From contig JAUPFV010000004.1 of NCBI GenBank assembly GCA_036936605.1, positions 142,272,973 through 142,336,972 on the forward strand: 64,000 nt of DNA. The letters run 5' to 3'. The notes beneath the pieces are model-generated. The model saw only the letters and a list, made by a program, of their open reading frames with translations. It was not told the origin of the DNA and did not search any database. Position 1 is the first letter of the stretch. Each line of letters begins with the position of its first letter. This DNA comes from Limnanthes douglasii subsp. nivea (lineage: Eukaryota; Streptophyta; Magnoliopsida; Brassicales; Limnanthaceae). Both the position numbers and the translations under genes were made by a program. Positions 44,936-57,549 of this stretch are shown here, piece after piece.

Positions 44936-46248
44936 GGATCGTTGATTTCAAAGGGAGTTTCTTAATAGAAACCGATATACATATTATATTTGGTGGTATA
45001 CATTTTGGTTTATTATAATATATGGCTTAGTTAAGTTCATTGGCTTTTCTAAGTCATAAACTCGATCTCTACTTAAGTAAGACCAATTATGAATATATAT
45101 ACTGGACTATATTTTATATTATCTTTATGATACATGCCATAATTGATTGATGCTGATAATATGATTGATGTTACACCCAATTACTAATATTATGATTAGA
45201 AGGTCTTTGGTCTCTTATACTTTATTACTACTTGCCGGATTATTATATTCATATATTGACAATAGATTCAAGATATCCATTAATTAAATACATCATTGAA
45301 TAACGTGTGACGATCCAAGTGGAAGATTTTAGAAATTTAGCGATTGATATTTTAATGATGTATTTAGTCATTGTCAAAATATGGTTCAATTAATAAGTTT
45401 ATAGGCTAAACTGATGAAATCAATTTAGTGGGATATGGTTAAAACTAAATTGCATTATATATTAAAAGATGTACGATAGTATTCCTTCAACTATTGTATT
45501 ATAGTGTCGCCGCTCTCAGTAGTTAGGTTCACTACAAAACCTTATTTTTTAATCTTTTTCTTCTCTAGGTTTGTTTACCATATCGATCAAGAACATAAGT
45601 ACAAGATTACAAATCGATGAAGATCATGAAAACAAGATTGAAGAGACACAATCCGATAGAATATCCAGATGATACGAAAAGACCGGATATACAAGAACAA
45701 CTTCTTTATTATAATCTATAACTGCTAGAATCAATAACCTCTAAAGTAAGTTTTTGCATCTAATTGAAATAGTAAATCGAGACAAAAGAAACGATCTAGG
45801 TATAACAATAGATGTATTGAGAGACTCGATATATTGCATCACGATATTATACTTTTGGTTTGAAGAAATAACATTTAAATTGAAAATCGATTAAGAGTTA
45901 TTAATTTATAGAGAGGTTTTAGAATTTGTGTTTGAAAGAGGAAGAAATGGTAACATTTTTAATAAAACATTTTAAGGTCGTTTTGTTTAATACAATTTTG
46001 GAGATCAATATATTTAACAAGAATGATAACACTTACACCCAAAATCTTAAATTATAAAAATATATCAATTTTTTTTTAAAGTTATTACAAAAATCTACTC
46101 CTTAATTACAAAAACTCACAACAAATTAAAATGTTGAAAAAAATAAAAAGTCGAGACAACCACAATTTGTAAACGCTCGTTTCTTTCAACCACATTTTCT
46201 TTCAAAACTAGATTTTGGTCTATTCATATTATATAATCGTGATTTATA
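44936..46248. other. AT-rich DNA, possible copia 3' LTR remnant
   Basis: The stretch 44960-45575 follows the copia 3' end and could be its LTR, but no partner copy was found. The remainder has no recognised feature. Confidence 0.3.
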
Positions 46249-46960
46249 TGTTAAAGCATACAATTTTAATCGAGAATAGCCATACCTATCGATTTCAAAT
46301 AAAAAAAACATGAAATAATAAAATAGAAATACCTATCGATTTCAAATAAAACAAACATGAAATAATAAAATAGAAAACTTATGATTTTGCCATAACATTC
46401 CCTCCAATATTCATGTCTTAAAGCATATACATTTTGATAATTTTGATTAGAGATAATAAATAAGAGTTAATTATTTTCTAGTAGCTTGTGAAATTGTGTA
46501 AAGACAATCCCTGAAAGAATGCGATTAAAGTCCAAGATGAACCCTATAAGTATATGTTAGAGAGAAAGAAATAGAGAAGTTTTTTTATAGCTTTTGGAAA
46601 AATAACAGATTATGTTGTGATACTAAAATCCGGGTTATGAATTTGCTTTTATATTAAGTGAAGTAATTTCACTTAAGAGCATAGATCCTTCAACCCATTT
46701 ACTTAATTATCAACGTATACTTTTGTTTCCTCTATTCACTCTTTTATTAACTAACTCTTGCAATTAGCTCCCGGACCAGGGACCATAATTCTTATTGGAG
46801 CTTCTAGAGTCCATTACTGGATTGTTTGTTTAAAAGACCCTCTCCAAAGTAAAATTTAGTCAAACTCGTATCCAAACTTTATATATAACACTATAATACT
46901 TATTATTATTATTTGGTATAATATTCTAATTGATTACTTTAATTGGACTTTACCATACCA
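46249..46960 (-). repeat. Long direct repeat A, probable 3' LTR
   Basis: Matches 52512-53130 over its length. Shared landmarks in order include ACATGAAATAATA, ATTTTCTAGTAGCTTGTGAA, TTATGTTGTGATACTAA, TATTAAGTGAAGTAATTT and TTCACTC-TTATTA. The copies are diverged. It holds an extra 47-bp tandem duplication at 46282-46375. The right border is uncertain. Confidence 0.55.
46282..46375. repeat. 47-bp tandem duplication
   Basis: ATACCTATCGATTTCAAATA and the following 27 bases occur at 46282 and 46329, with a single base difference. Confidence 0.9.
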
Positions 46961-48739
46961 TGTATGAATATCCTAAGATTTTCTTACAATCTCACATTTG
47001 GATCATTTATGTAAACTGAATTGTATTCATATGAATGTGCACTTATCTATTGTTGTTGCTTACAAATAATCATGAACGTCCGTCGATGTCAGGAAACAGC
47101 TAACACCGACCAAAAAGTTACACCACAACTCATTTTGCGCAATGTTTCTACAATAAATCAAATCGTTGACTATCACCTTAGTGGACCCCATAAATTTATA
47201 GAGTGTAGTGTGAAAGTAAGAAACGATCCTATAATCAACATGTATGTACTATTTAACTAGTCTTCCTGAATTAGGATTGTTGAATTTTAAAGAAAAAATG
47301 AAAACTGAACCGTTTATTGATTCAATCTGGAGTACTGAAAAATGAAGCATTGTATAACTGATAACTTAAGTATATACATATGATAATAATACAATCTGAA
47401 ATATTGTAAGCTAATTTGAATCTAATTTTAAATTGTAATAAAAAAACTATACTCTAGATAAAACAACACTCCCAGTGAATCTGAATATCATATAGACTAA
47501 AAACTCTCACATAAATGATGTGCTCATGAAAGACTCTGGGCCTTTGAAATATTAGTATGAAGAGATAAAAAAGAGAAAGATAGATCTTTATTTTTTACTA
47601 TAATTCCTGCTCAATTAAATGAGTTTGTTTTAGATGCTCTATACATGTTTTCTTTATTATAAGTAACTGTAAGATTTTACTTTATTGAATTCTATTAAAG
47701 GAACTAACGTTTTTATCCCCGTAAAATATACAGGTCTAAATCACATTGTAACACCCACTTACCCTATAAAGTCATGCATTTTAAATGATCTCCTTAATTA
47801 CTTGACTTTCTTTATGTCATCATACAAGGATGGATACTTAGTACTGGATGGCCTATATTATATGTATAATGGTCCAACACTAGAATCATTTAAGTATATA
47901 CTTAAGATATATTATAACTTATCCTAAATTAACCATGAACGTACAATAATATAAACTGTCATAGCTCATTTTTACCTCTTCAATTTTCAAATAGGCCTTG
48001 AGATGTTTGACTAAAATATTTATCTTAAATCAACTCAAGCAACCTGAAGTTTTGTCGTTTTCATACAATAACGCTTTAGCATGCTATTAATGAGTGTCTT
48101 TTGTGATAAACCCAAATAATTATCAAGAGAAAACGTGATTATTCTGGGTTCATTAATACATAAGACACCATACTTATAAATTTTAGAATTAGTAAGAAAT
48201 TTCTTAATGACGTGTATCGTGTCACTTTTAACTTATGGTAATTAATACGACAAACAACTTAAAATATGAATCCAATCTTACTGAATTAATAAAATTAATA
48301 ACATTTTCCTCATTTAATCTCAAAACCAAAAGAGATTGCAAATTTGATATATTATGATATAACTAATGAGACACTTAAACTTAATATCATTAATGGATTC
48401 TAATTGTAACAGATTGTTAAGCTTATTAGATATGAAAATAATATTTACAAACCTATCAACTGGTTAGCTTTTAAAACTCATCATTTTAAATAAATTTCTT
48501 AATTATAACATATATATCAGGTTTTTTCAATGTTACCATTCAGAAAGAGTTGATCATATATGCTATCTTAAGAGAGTCATTTGAAAAATATGAAATATAT
48601 GCTATCTTAAAATATCGATGTTTTCATAATGAATGAAACTTGTTTGGTGTAAGACTTTCTGAATATCTTAGTTGAACTTTCTTACATCAATTTTTCATTC
48701 TTGCTACAATAGTTTATATTTAAACATTGAAAATAATGT

Positions 48740-49030
48740 GATCATATGTAAGGTTAAAATGAATTCTCCATTTTCATCATAATATTTCTAACTTTCTTAT
48801 GGAGCTTTTTATAGTGTTACAAAATCTATAACATGAATTATTTTGTTTTACCATAAAATATTTTAATGTTTTTTCTGTTGATCATATACAAATTTAATGT
48901 TCTCGTGGAACTTCTTTATGACGTAACAAAAGCTGGAACTAGATTTTTGTATTAATCATAAATCGTTTTCTTATGGAACTTCTTTATGACTCCATAAAAG
49001 TTGAAGCTGAATTCTTCTGTAAGTTATTAT
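48740..49030. repeat. Imperfect tandem repeat, ~75-bp unit, about three copies
   Basis: TTCTTATGGAGCTTTTTATA, TTCTCGTGGAACTTCTTTATG and TTCTTATGGAACTTCTTTATG begin successive units, each followed by AAAAGYTG-like and TTATTTTG/TTTGTATTA-like stretches. Confidence 0.55.
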
Positions 49031-50949
49031 ACTAACTTAACTTTGCAAATTTTCTTGAAGATATTGAGTTTGTACTTCATGAACAACTGTAACTTCTTAA
49101 TCTTAAGTGAGAATTTGAATGTTGATTCATATAGGGGAATAAGGAGATGATCATGACATAATAATCAAATGCTTATCGTTTGAATCTAAATAAATCATTT
49201 ATGATTCTTCACTAATATCAAGGTTGTTCAATGAATATTTTCCCTCAAACTAAATATCTTCAAAATAGCTGAACTATCTCATATAAGAAATTAGATAATG
49301 GGTTTATAAAATAACTATTATAAATGAAATTAATTAGAATTGAAGATAATAATTTATTACTGTAGCAGACTTCATTTCTGAATGCTAGGCATGTAAAGCT
49401 TGCTCGTATGAATGTCCGTAAATGTACAAAATTCTTTAAAGAATTCTTTCGCTATATTAAAGCTTAATGTACTCATTTTACCTATTATTTTCTTATGGAA
49501 TTCAACAATAAGTAACTATTGCACATCTGAACTACGTATACCCAAAATTTGAATCATGGCATTGTTGACTAGACTGTCATACGTTTTTGAGTGGTAACCA
49601 CTCGAGATATATATGACAAACTACTTGAACTTATCAATAGAATCCATACATATATATTTAATTTGTGTATAGAAAATCCAAAATACTTAAGAACAAAATA
49701 TCTCATTTTTAGCCACCTATGAATATAAGCGTCTTCTTGATAACAAAAATAATGTTCAAAGAGTTCCACTACTTTGTATACATCTAATATCTTTCATCTG
49801 GTATGTTCTTCTGTGTCTATTATATATGAATAACCACGATACTGAAGGGGTTTTGAAGCATCTTATCAACTAGATAGACCTACCTAATTTTGAGAGATAT
49901 AACCTGGATGCTTCTGATAAAGATGTATTCATTGTCATGGTATTTTAATTTATTTGATAAATGATACATAAATTTGGGTAGCATTATTTCACAATTTATT
50001 AACTGAATTCCTTACTGGAGATGGTTGGCAACATCGCCCTATATAGTTAATTCATTTGAAACTTCACTATACTTTAATCACTAATATGTAAAGAAGCTTT
50101 AACATCACTAATTTTTTCCAGTTGATGTATAACACTTGAATAAAAATCAAAGATCTTTGATAGATGTAAGATAACAATAAATCACCGCTATCTGTAAAGA
50201 TGTTATACCATCACTCATTCTTTCAATTTAATATATCTCTTTAATATGGAGTAACGATCCTAATATATGGATATAAATAGAATCATAAATTAGGATTATT
50301 TAAAGTTTGAAACTTGGTGCACCATAATTATCGTCAAAACAAAATATAAATTTTATTTTGATAATTTTAATTTTTAAATATCTTTATTGGTCAATTCTGA
50401 ATTTTTGGGACTGTACTACTCTCTTATTCAAAATTCAAGCTAGATGATAATGTAGATATCTGAATTTTAGATGAAACTAAAAAATAAATTACCTAAATCG
50501 GACAAATAAGCTCTAAGATATGGCTATCCAAAGTTAGTCAATCATGCTAGTTTTACACTTCGTTGTGGGAACAAAAAAAATCCCACTTTTACTCTGGGTT
50601 ATGGATTGTTTTGAAAATTAGGTATGAAACTTGATCCTTTAATCAGACTTAAAAATATTTTCTTATAAATTGTTAATATTACACTTTAATTAATTTTTTA
50701 TTTTCATTAAATGAAGATTCAACTACTTGAAAAATTGAAGAACTCAAACACTAATTCTTTTGGATTTTAGCAATAAAATTTATAATTATATAAAATATAC
50801 TTGGGTATATGTTTTAAATAATTTTACATGAGGTATCATAAGTGTATATGGTTGGATTCCTAACCTTTTTGTAGTCATATCGGAACAATTTGGAATATAT
50901 TACTTAAGGTATAACAATATTCCATACTCACAACACTTAAACATAATCA

Positions 50950-51042
50950 CCACGCACGCACGCACACTTGCCCGCACGCACGCATACGCGTACACGTACA
51001 CACACGCACATACACGCGCGCGCGCGCACGCGCACACACACA
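50950..51042. repeat. CA/CG-rich alternating purine-pyrimidine microsatellite
   Basis: Interrupted (CACG)n, (CA)n and (CG)n run, including CGCGCGCGCGC near 51015-51026. It is the most GC-rich simple sequence in the window. Frames through it are low-complexity artefacts. Confidence 0.92.
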
Positions 51043-52497
51043 GGGTTGAAGGTTATCAGATTAGCGGTTGTGATTAGGAATTCATATGTACCGCACTCGT
51101 CAAAATCGGTAGTGGAGATGGTAGACGCCGAGTACTTTAAGGTTATAGAGTGTAGGTTCCATGCCATATCCAATCATCCAAGACTTGCATAGGTTAGTAC
51201 CTGATTGATCATGGTAACTAAAAAACATTTCAATACTAAAAAGAAAGTTATGCATTAGTGTGGTCTGTGTGAACGCCTTCATGACATCATGCAACATGTA
51301 CTCACCATCGAGAATTATGTCTGATAGTCTTTTGTGCGGGCAGACCTACATATACAACAAATATTTCTTAAGTTTGAGGCCCCAAATTCGTTTCCTTTCA
51401 TAACTCGCTGACATTACCCAGTTGGTGAGATTACCAAGTCTGTCAATCAGTCCCAAAGAATGAGCATTTAAATACTCGCATTGTATTGTGTACCATTGCG
51501 ACTTGATGTCTATCTTACTAGATAAGACCTAAATTCATCGTACAACAATATACTTTGAGCAACTTAAGAAGTTCAAGGATAGTATATCCCATATAGTGCT
51601 TAGACCTTTGAAGGCAGATGAATGCCAATCAAAACTCGATGTACATGAAAAAAATCTATGGCATGCAAGTCATCACTCCGTATATCCTAGAGTCCAAGTT
51701 CCAGTAGCAATGTGTACTTACATTTCATCGCATGATCATACATTCACAACTCTAGATGCTTCCTAATGCACATATGGCAGGGTCACATAACTTTCAACCC
51801 TTAAAAATTAGTATAACAACCAATCATGACAAATATATGAATTATCTGCCAACCTAAATGTTCAACATATACTAAATATTACTTTAGAATTTTTTTTGTC
51901 CCATCATACATACATACATAACTATGTTAAACTAACGAAAGCATGACAACAAAGAAAAAAGAAATAAAATTACATATACTGCAGTTTTGAGGCTGAACCA
52001 CTCGGTTATTCAAAAATTAACAGAATAATCATGTACATCAATGAATTTTAGGTGAAATAAGAAAAAGAACACCTCAATCGGATAACTGAACGCCAAGTTA
52101 TGCCTTTTTAGATGAATTGCAGTTCGTCGCGGTGACCATGATGTTGGTCTCCGTGAGCTACACATGTACCAAGTTTTCTGTGATGACCACCCCTTAGTCC
52201 TGTCAAACTTTCGATTTTTGAAATAATCTTGATTTTTTAAAAATCGATTGTGCACATAAACATACAAAAAAATACGTTCCCCCGATCACACCAATCAGTT
52301 ACTAGACATACGAATCTATGTTCTCTAATGCATAATTCATGCATAGGTATCTAAACAGAAATAAAAAAATATAGTAAAAAAATATTCCGGAGGATGTTTT
52401 CCAACCGAATCAATTAAAAAAACAAACATTTTATTAATTGAACTTTGGGAGACTTAGTTATTCGTTAATATTCCTACACAAAGAGGAAGTAGTGACG

Positions 52498-52509
52498 GCT
52501 TTGATACCA
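52498..52509 (-). other. Primer-binding-site-like sequence
   Basis: TGGTATCAAAGC on the minus strand differs at one position from TGGTATCAGAGC, the usual initiator-tRNA-Met binding site of plant copia elements. It lies two bases after a repeat end reading TTTTAACA, exactly where a PBS should be. Confidence 0.6.
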
Positions 52510-52511
52510 CT

Positions 52512-53130
52512 TGTTAAAACATAGAATTCTAATTTCCATTTTATAGAAATAAAGCAAACATGAGATAATAGAACATAAAACTTACGATTTTACCATAACG
52601 ATTTCATCTGGCATAACTATATTGAAGTGGAAGCCTTTACTTGATTTTGATTAGAAAACGATGAAGATGAGACTTAATGATTTTCTAGTTGCTTGTGAAT
52701 TGGCGTAAACACAATCTCTGAATAAATGTGTTTGAAGATCTAGATAAACCCTGTAGCCTTTTGGAAAAGAGACATATTATGTTGTGATACTAAGATTGTG
52801 GTTAAAGATTTGTTTTCATATTAAGTGAAGCAATTTTACTTAATGCTATAAAAATCCTCAACCCTTTACCTTAATTATCCATTTATATATATTTTTCTTT
52901 ATTCACTCTCTTATTATCTAACTTTTGCAATTAAATGTTCATGGATAACGTAATCAGGAACCATAACTGTTATTCGCCTTCTAATACATGATATTATGTT
53001 GGATTAAAAAACCATCTATTTAAGTATAATTTATCTCAACTATTATGCGTACTCTACTTTTATTAGTATAGACTAAATATTATCATCATTATTACTCGTT
53101 AGTTTAATATTATAATTGATAATTTTAATT
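52512..53130 (-). repeat. Long direct repeat B, probable 5' LTR
   Basis: Partner of 46249-46960. On the minus strand it ends in AACA directly before the PBS-like site. The start of the LTR, at about 53130, cannot be fixed. Confidence 0.55.
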
Positions 53131-53603
53131 ATTTTTGCGATAAAAAACCTAAATATCTTAAATTACATCAAATTAAACATTTTATTTTATTTTTAAATTA
53201 TAAAAAATTGAAGTTTGTATGCACCACGTCATATCTCAGCCTAAAACTAGGTTTTTGTTGCCTCATTTACTTAAAATAATAATTTAATATAATTCATAAT
53301 ATTTTTACAATCAAAACAATAATAATAATATACATACACTTAATAAAATCTATTTTTAACTTTAGAGTACACCATTATATAATTTTTTTTAGAACTATGT
53401 TACTTTCCTTTACAAAAATATAATTTTTTGATTTCAATTTTAATTCCTTCTTATTAGTATATATCCATTTTTTTTCTTTGAACACTCTATCTAAAGACAT
53501 ACTTCTAATATTTAAGTATTCTAATTTTAAATTATATTAACACACCAAGGTAAGGTGAGTATCATCTAGAGACTTATATACTTAACACACAAAGACAAAA
53601 TAT
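53131..53603. other. AT-rich DNA, nothing recognised
   Basis: No feature supported. Confidence 0.4.
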
Positions 53604-53612
53604 GTTTATAGC

Positions 53613-54019
53613 AGCTTTGAACAGTAACTCGTCCTTGGACTATCGCATTTGTGACAGATAGTCCCTGGACTTTCAAAAGTCCGTTCGTAGTCCCTGGACT
53701 ATCCAGTTTAGACAAAGTTAATCCCCTTGCATGTGTTAACTATCAATTTTTGTGACGGATAGTCCCTAAACTATTCATTTTGATAAATTTAGTCATTTGA
53801 CTTTCTATTTTTGATAAAGTTAGTCCCCTTAATAAACATGCACATGAGACTAACTTTATCCAAATAGGATAGTCCAGGGACTACCAACGGACTTTTAAAA
53901 GTCTAGGGGCTATATGTCACCAAAATGGATAGTCTCGGGACTACCAACGGACTTTTGAAAGTCCAGGGACTATCTGTCACCAAAGTCGATAGTCCAAGGA
54001 CGAGTTACTGTTCAAATCC
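53613..54019. mobile_element. MULE-type MITE with perfect 9-bp TSD
   Basis: A 407-base element flanked by identical GTTTATAGC at 53604-53612 and 54020-54028. Its ends are long inverted repeats: TTTGAACAGTAACTCGTCC, TTGGACTATCG, then GACAGATAGTCCCTGGACTT from both sides. Related GGACTATCC modules recur inside, so the element is internally repetitive. The 9-bp duplication and long TIRs indicate a non-autonomous Mutator-like element. No coding capacity. Confidence 0.88.
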
Positions 54020-54245
54020 GTTTATAGCTTTTGTATTCTCATTGGGTAAAACATTTTCCACTAACCTGAACTTAAAATATGAGATGTTCATTTTGGTTTA
54101 CAATTTTTGTAGTTTAAAAATATCTTTTAAATTATTATTTTTATGCCTTTAAATATATAAGCTGATGTTTAAATTCTAAATTATGAAATGAAAATAATCT
54201 ATTTTCTCGTGATTTTATATTAGCTTAATTTTATTGTTACATAAT

Positions 54246-54577
54246 CGGTTTTGAATAGTAATTCGTTTTCGGATTATCGATTTTGATGACATATAATCTT
54301 TGTACTTGGTAGTCACTAGACTATCTAGTTTGGATAAAATTAGTCCCTTGCACATGTTTATTTAGGGGAATGACTTTATAAAAAAAAAATCAAAATACTA
54401 ACTTTATCGAAAATGAATAGTTGGTGGACTATTTATCACAAAAATTGATAGTCAAGACACGCAAGAGCATAACTTTAGCAAAAATGGATAGTCGAGGAAC
54501 TACCTTCAGACTTTTGAAAATCCAAAGACTGTCTGTCACTAAAACCGATAGTCCAAAGACGAGTTACTGTCAAAGTC
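54246..54577. mobile_element. Older copy of the same MULE-type MITE
   Basis: Shares the ends (TTTTGAATAGTAATTCG on the left, CGAGTTACTGTCAAA on the right) and internal modules of the 53.6-kb element, with many substitutions. Flanks TTACATAAT (54237-54245) and TACCATAAT (54578-54586) match at 7 of 9. Confidence 0.75.
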
Positions 54578-54586
54578 TACCATAAT

Positions 54587-55138
54587 ATTTCAAGGTGAGT
54601 ATAAAAATATATATATGAAAGAGCAGTAATGTGTTCTCCATTTAGTTATATTTTTAGTCTTTTCCATTTAGTTATATATCTTTTTTATTTATATGTTTAG
54701 TCAATCGATAGGATTCCAATATTTTACACATAAATAAAAATAACCGGATTACTATATTAGTATGTTATTATCCGTTTTGGTTATAAAAGTTTTTATAGTT
54801 TTTTTTGGTTTACTTCAAATAATCCTCATATTAATTAAGATATGCTTTTATTTATAACCATTTATTATTTGTATGTTTAACCAACATTAGTATTTAACAG
54901 TAATCAATTTATTCTTTAAAATATAATTTTTTATTGTCGACTCCTTTTAATACGAATTTTGGCATTCAATTTAATAAAAACATTGTTTCACATGCACTGG
55001 ATCTACAATTATATTAATACCACAACCATTTTAAGAATTCAAACAAAAAAAACTGAATCAATTAAACGCATTATCTCTAATAATTGTGCCTATAAAACTT
55101 AAGACATTTCTTAACCATGTTTCATATCTTTTACACTT
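54587..55138. other. AT-rich DNA, nothing recognised
   Basis: No feature supported. Confidence 0.4.
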
Positions 55139-55147
55139 ACATATTAA

Positions 55148-55461
55148 GGCTTAGATCAGTAAATAATCTCTCGACAATCCCATTTTCTTTCATTTAGTCA
55201 TTTGACTTCAAAATCACCGGTGATGGTCCATTAAATTGGTAAAATCTATAATATAGTCTCTCACGCTAAGAAAAAGACCACTCATAATGACTAAATATAT
55301 AGATTTTGTCAAGTCGATGGACTAAATTTATAGATTTTGTGAGTTGATGGACTAAATTTATAGATTTTTTCAAGTCTAGGGACCCCCACCGATGATTTTG
55401 AAGTTGATGGACTAAATAAAATATATAGGATAGTCAATGGACTATGCAAGTAGTTAAGCCT
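55148..55461. mobile_element. MULE-type MITE related to the Pack-MULE ends
   Basis: A 314-base element with inverted ends (GGCTTAGATCAG on the left, AGGCTTAACTAC read inward from the right) followed on both sides by TTTAGTC and AAATCAYCGGTG. The same modules build the Pack-MULE TIR at 10.9 kb. ACATATTAA (55139-55147) and ACATGGTAA (55462-55470) match at 7 of 9. The phrase ATGGACTAAATTTATAGATTTT is tandemly repeated inside. Confidence 0.7.
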
Positions 55462-55599
55462 ACATGGTAAGCTAATATACAAATTTTTGGACATAATATA
55501 TATCGTCAAGTTTGTGGATGAAAACCGAATATGTAAAACCTTAAAAATATCAGAGAGTGAGATTTATAGTTTAAGATAGTTTTTAAAGCTAATTGCAAT

Positions 55600-56800
55600 A
55601 ATAGACCACAACATTGTGCATCACCAAGATCTTTCATATCGAATTTGTTCGACATAATATTATTTACAGTATGTAATAATTATTTATCATTTGTGGCCGA
55701 CAATATGTCATCTACATACAATACTTAATATATGAACTTATTCTCACTAAAGTTGTGATATACACTATCCTCAACCGATTTTATCTCAAAACCAAAGGAG
55801 TTTATTACCTCAAAGAACTTGCAATACCATTGTCGAGAATCTTGTTTGAGACCATAAATAGATTTTTTAAGTTTTCATACCATAGACTCTTAATCATCAA
55901 TTAAAACGTTCTCAACCTGTACCATATACATCATTTCCTTCATATAATTTTAATATCCAGTTGATAAAGCTCTAGGTTAAAGTGTGCAGCTAATGTCATG
56001 ATCGCTCTAAAAGAGTTATTATATGATACTAGAGATATGATATATTTAGATTCGATCCATTCGTGTTGAGTATAAAATTTTACAACAGGTTGTGATGTAT
56101 GTCTTTCTATATTGTCATGGATCTCAATTGTTTTGTAAATCCATTTGCAACCAAGCGGTTTATTTACTTCACGTAATGAGACAAGATCTCACATTGCATT
56201 ATGTTACATAACAAAAAATATTCATGTTCTTATTGAGCGTCTTAAGGGTATTATTATCTTTTTTCACTTCTCAAAGAGGTAGAGTTTAATCATTAGCTTC
56301 AATTAAGGCTTCAATTAAGTTAAAAACCCTTAAACATGTAAATGCTTTAAGTTAGGCTATAGTCTACTCCAAAGCACAAACGGGTCTTTATGGTTTCATT
56401 TGTGGGAGATCTATTGAGAATGTATATAACACATATAATAACCTCTCTCCAAATATATATAATGATAAAATAAAATTACTAATCATACTCATCGTCATAT
56501 AATTTAGTGTATGGTTTTGTCTCTCAGATACACCATTCATGTCAGACGAACCCGACATTGTATACTAAGGAACTATATCTTATTTCTCTAGGTACTTAGT
56601 AAGTGTTCCATGACGTTATTGATCTGAGTGTTCATATCTGCAATAGTATTCACCATCCCGATCAAATCTGGCGTACTTAATGCTTTTACATAGTTGTTTT
56701 TCAACTCCAGTCATAAAAGCTATGAACTTGTCTAGGGATTCCAATTTCTTATGAATAAGTTAAATGTACCCGTATCGAGAAAAAATATTTATATATTATA
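55600..56800 (-). pseudogene. Ty1/copia pol relic: integrase and RT
   Basis: Minus-strand copia remains. The integrase stretch ESLDKFIAFMTGVEKQL with ARFDRDGEYYCRYEH (about 56740-56610, catalytic Asp and Glu region) is followed by YILNRSPTNETIKT (about 56430-56380). RT then continues with AIMTLAAHFNLELYQLDIKI-like sequence (about 56010-55950), KQDSRQWYCKFFEVI-like sequence and an equivalent of YVDDILSATND (about 55700), ending near FDMKDLGDAQC (55625-55600). Frames are heavily broken. Neither LTR was recognised. The following LINE ORF1 relic lies on the same strand. Confidence 0.78.
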
Positions 56801-57549
56801 TGAAATAACATTTCCCGTTCCATGATTTATTTTATGTACTAATTCGAAGACTTTTTTCATTTTATGTGACTAACATTTTCATTTTTGCATGTTTTCTCTT
56901 CATACATTTGATACAAGTACCAAACTATGAATAATCATGTGAACTTAATAAAACTTCAACAATAAACTTATTCATTAATACTTTAAAGATACACTTAAGA
57001 GTTTATATAAAAGATTTGTTGAATTATCGCTTTTATTAATGAGTTTATTTTGTATTTGTGTGTTCATTGTTTCATTGTGATGCTTAATTATAACCAATAA
57101 ATACAATTTATCATTCATTGGCAAATATCCATTATCAACCGTAATATTATTTAATTAAAGAACCATCTGATTATTTCCAAACATACCAGCATAACCAAAG
57201 TTTTCCATAACCTGAAAATAAATAAATTCCTTATAAATAAAAATATACTACAAAAAATCTTTAAAAGCCCATTAAAAATTAACAAACAAAAATCATAATA
57301 GCTAAAACCAAGAAAAAACTGCCCTATATTATATAGATGGATCTTTCACCATCTTAGAGGCTTATGCCTCTTGTTGTATCATGTTGAGAAATAAAAACAT
57401 TAATGGTTGCAGCCGTATTAACCTACCATATGTTTCTTGCAACTAAAACCAGATTATTTTCTGAACAAACCAAAACAGTGAGATTACCTTTCGCTTTAAT
57501 GTAAGTCTAATACTTTTTTATAGTATTTCTTTTTATGTTCTTTCTTCTT
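56801..57549. other. AT-rich DNA between copia and LINE relics
   Basis: May hold further decayed copia or LINE sequence, but no convincing motif. Confidence 0.3.

Larger units (their letters stand above)
46961..52497. other. Unrecognised interior between the two long repeats
   Basis: About 5.5 kb in which I find no gag, integrase or RT motif on either strand and only short frames. The plus-strand frames at 47021-47260 and 47685-47927, and the minus-strand frame 51297-51100, show no family resemblance. If the flanking repeats are LTRs, this would be the internal region of a heavily decayed or non-coding element. Confidence 0.35.

Noticed and set aside
47021..47260. 79-residue plus-strand frame with many Cys
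   Set aside because: No metal-binding spacing and no homology recognised; flanking DNA is non-coding.
50968..51192. Arg/Thr/His-rich frame, and its antisense Cys/Val/Arg frame
   Set aside because: Translation of the CACG microsatellite; low complexity.
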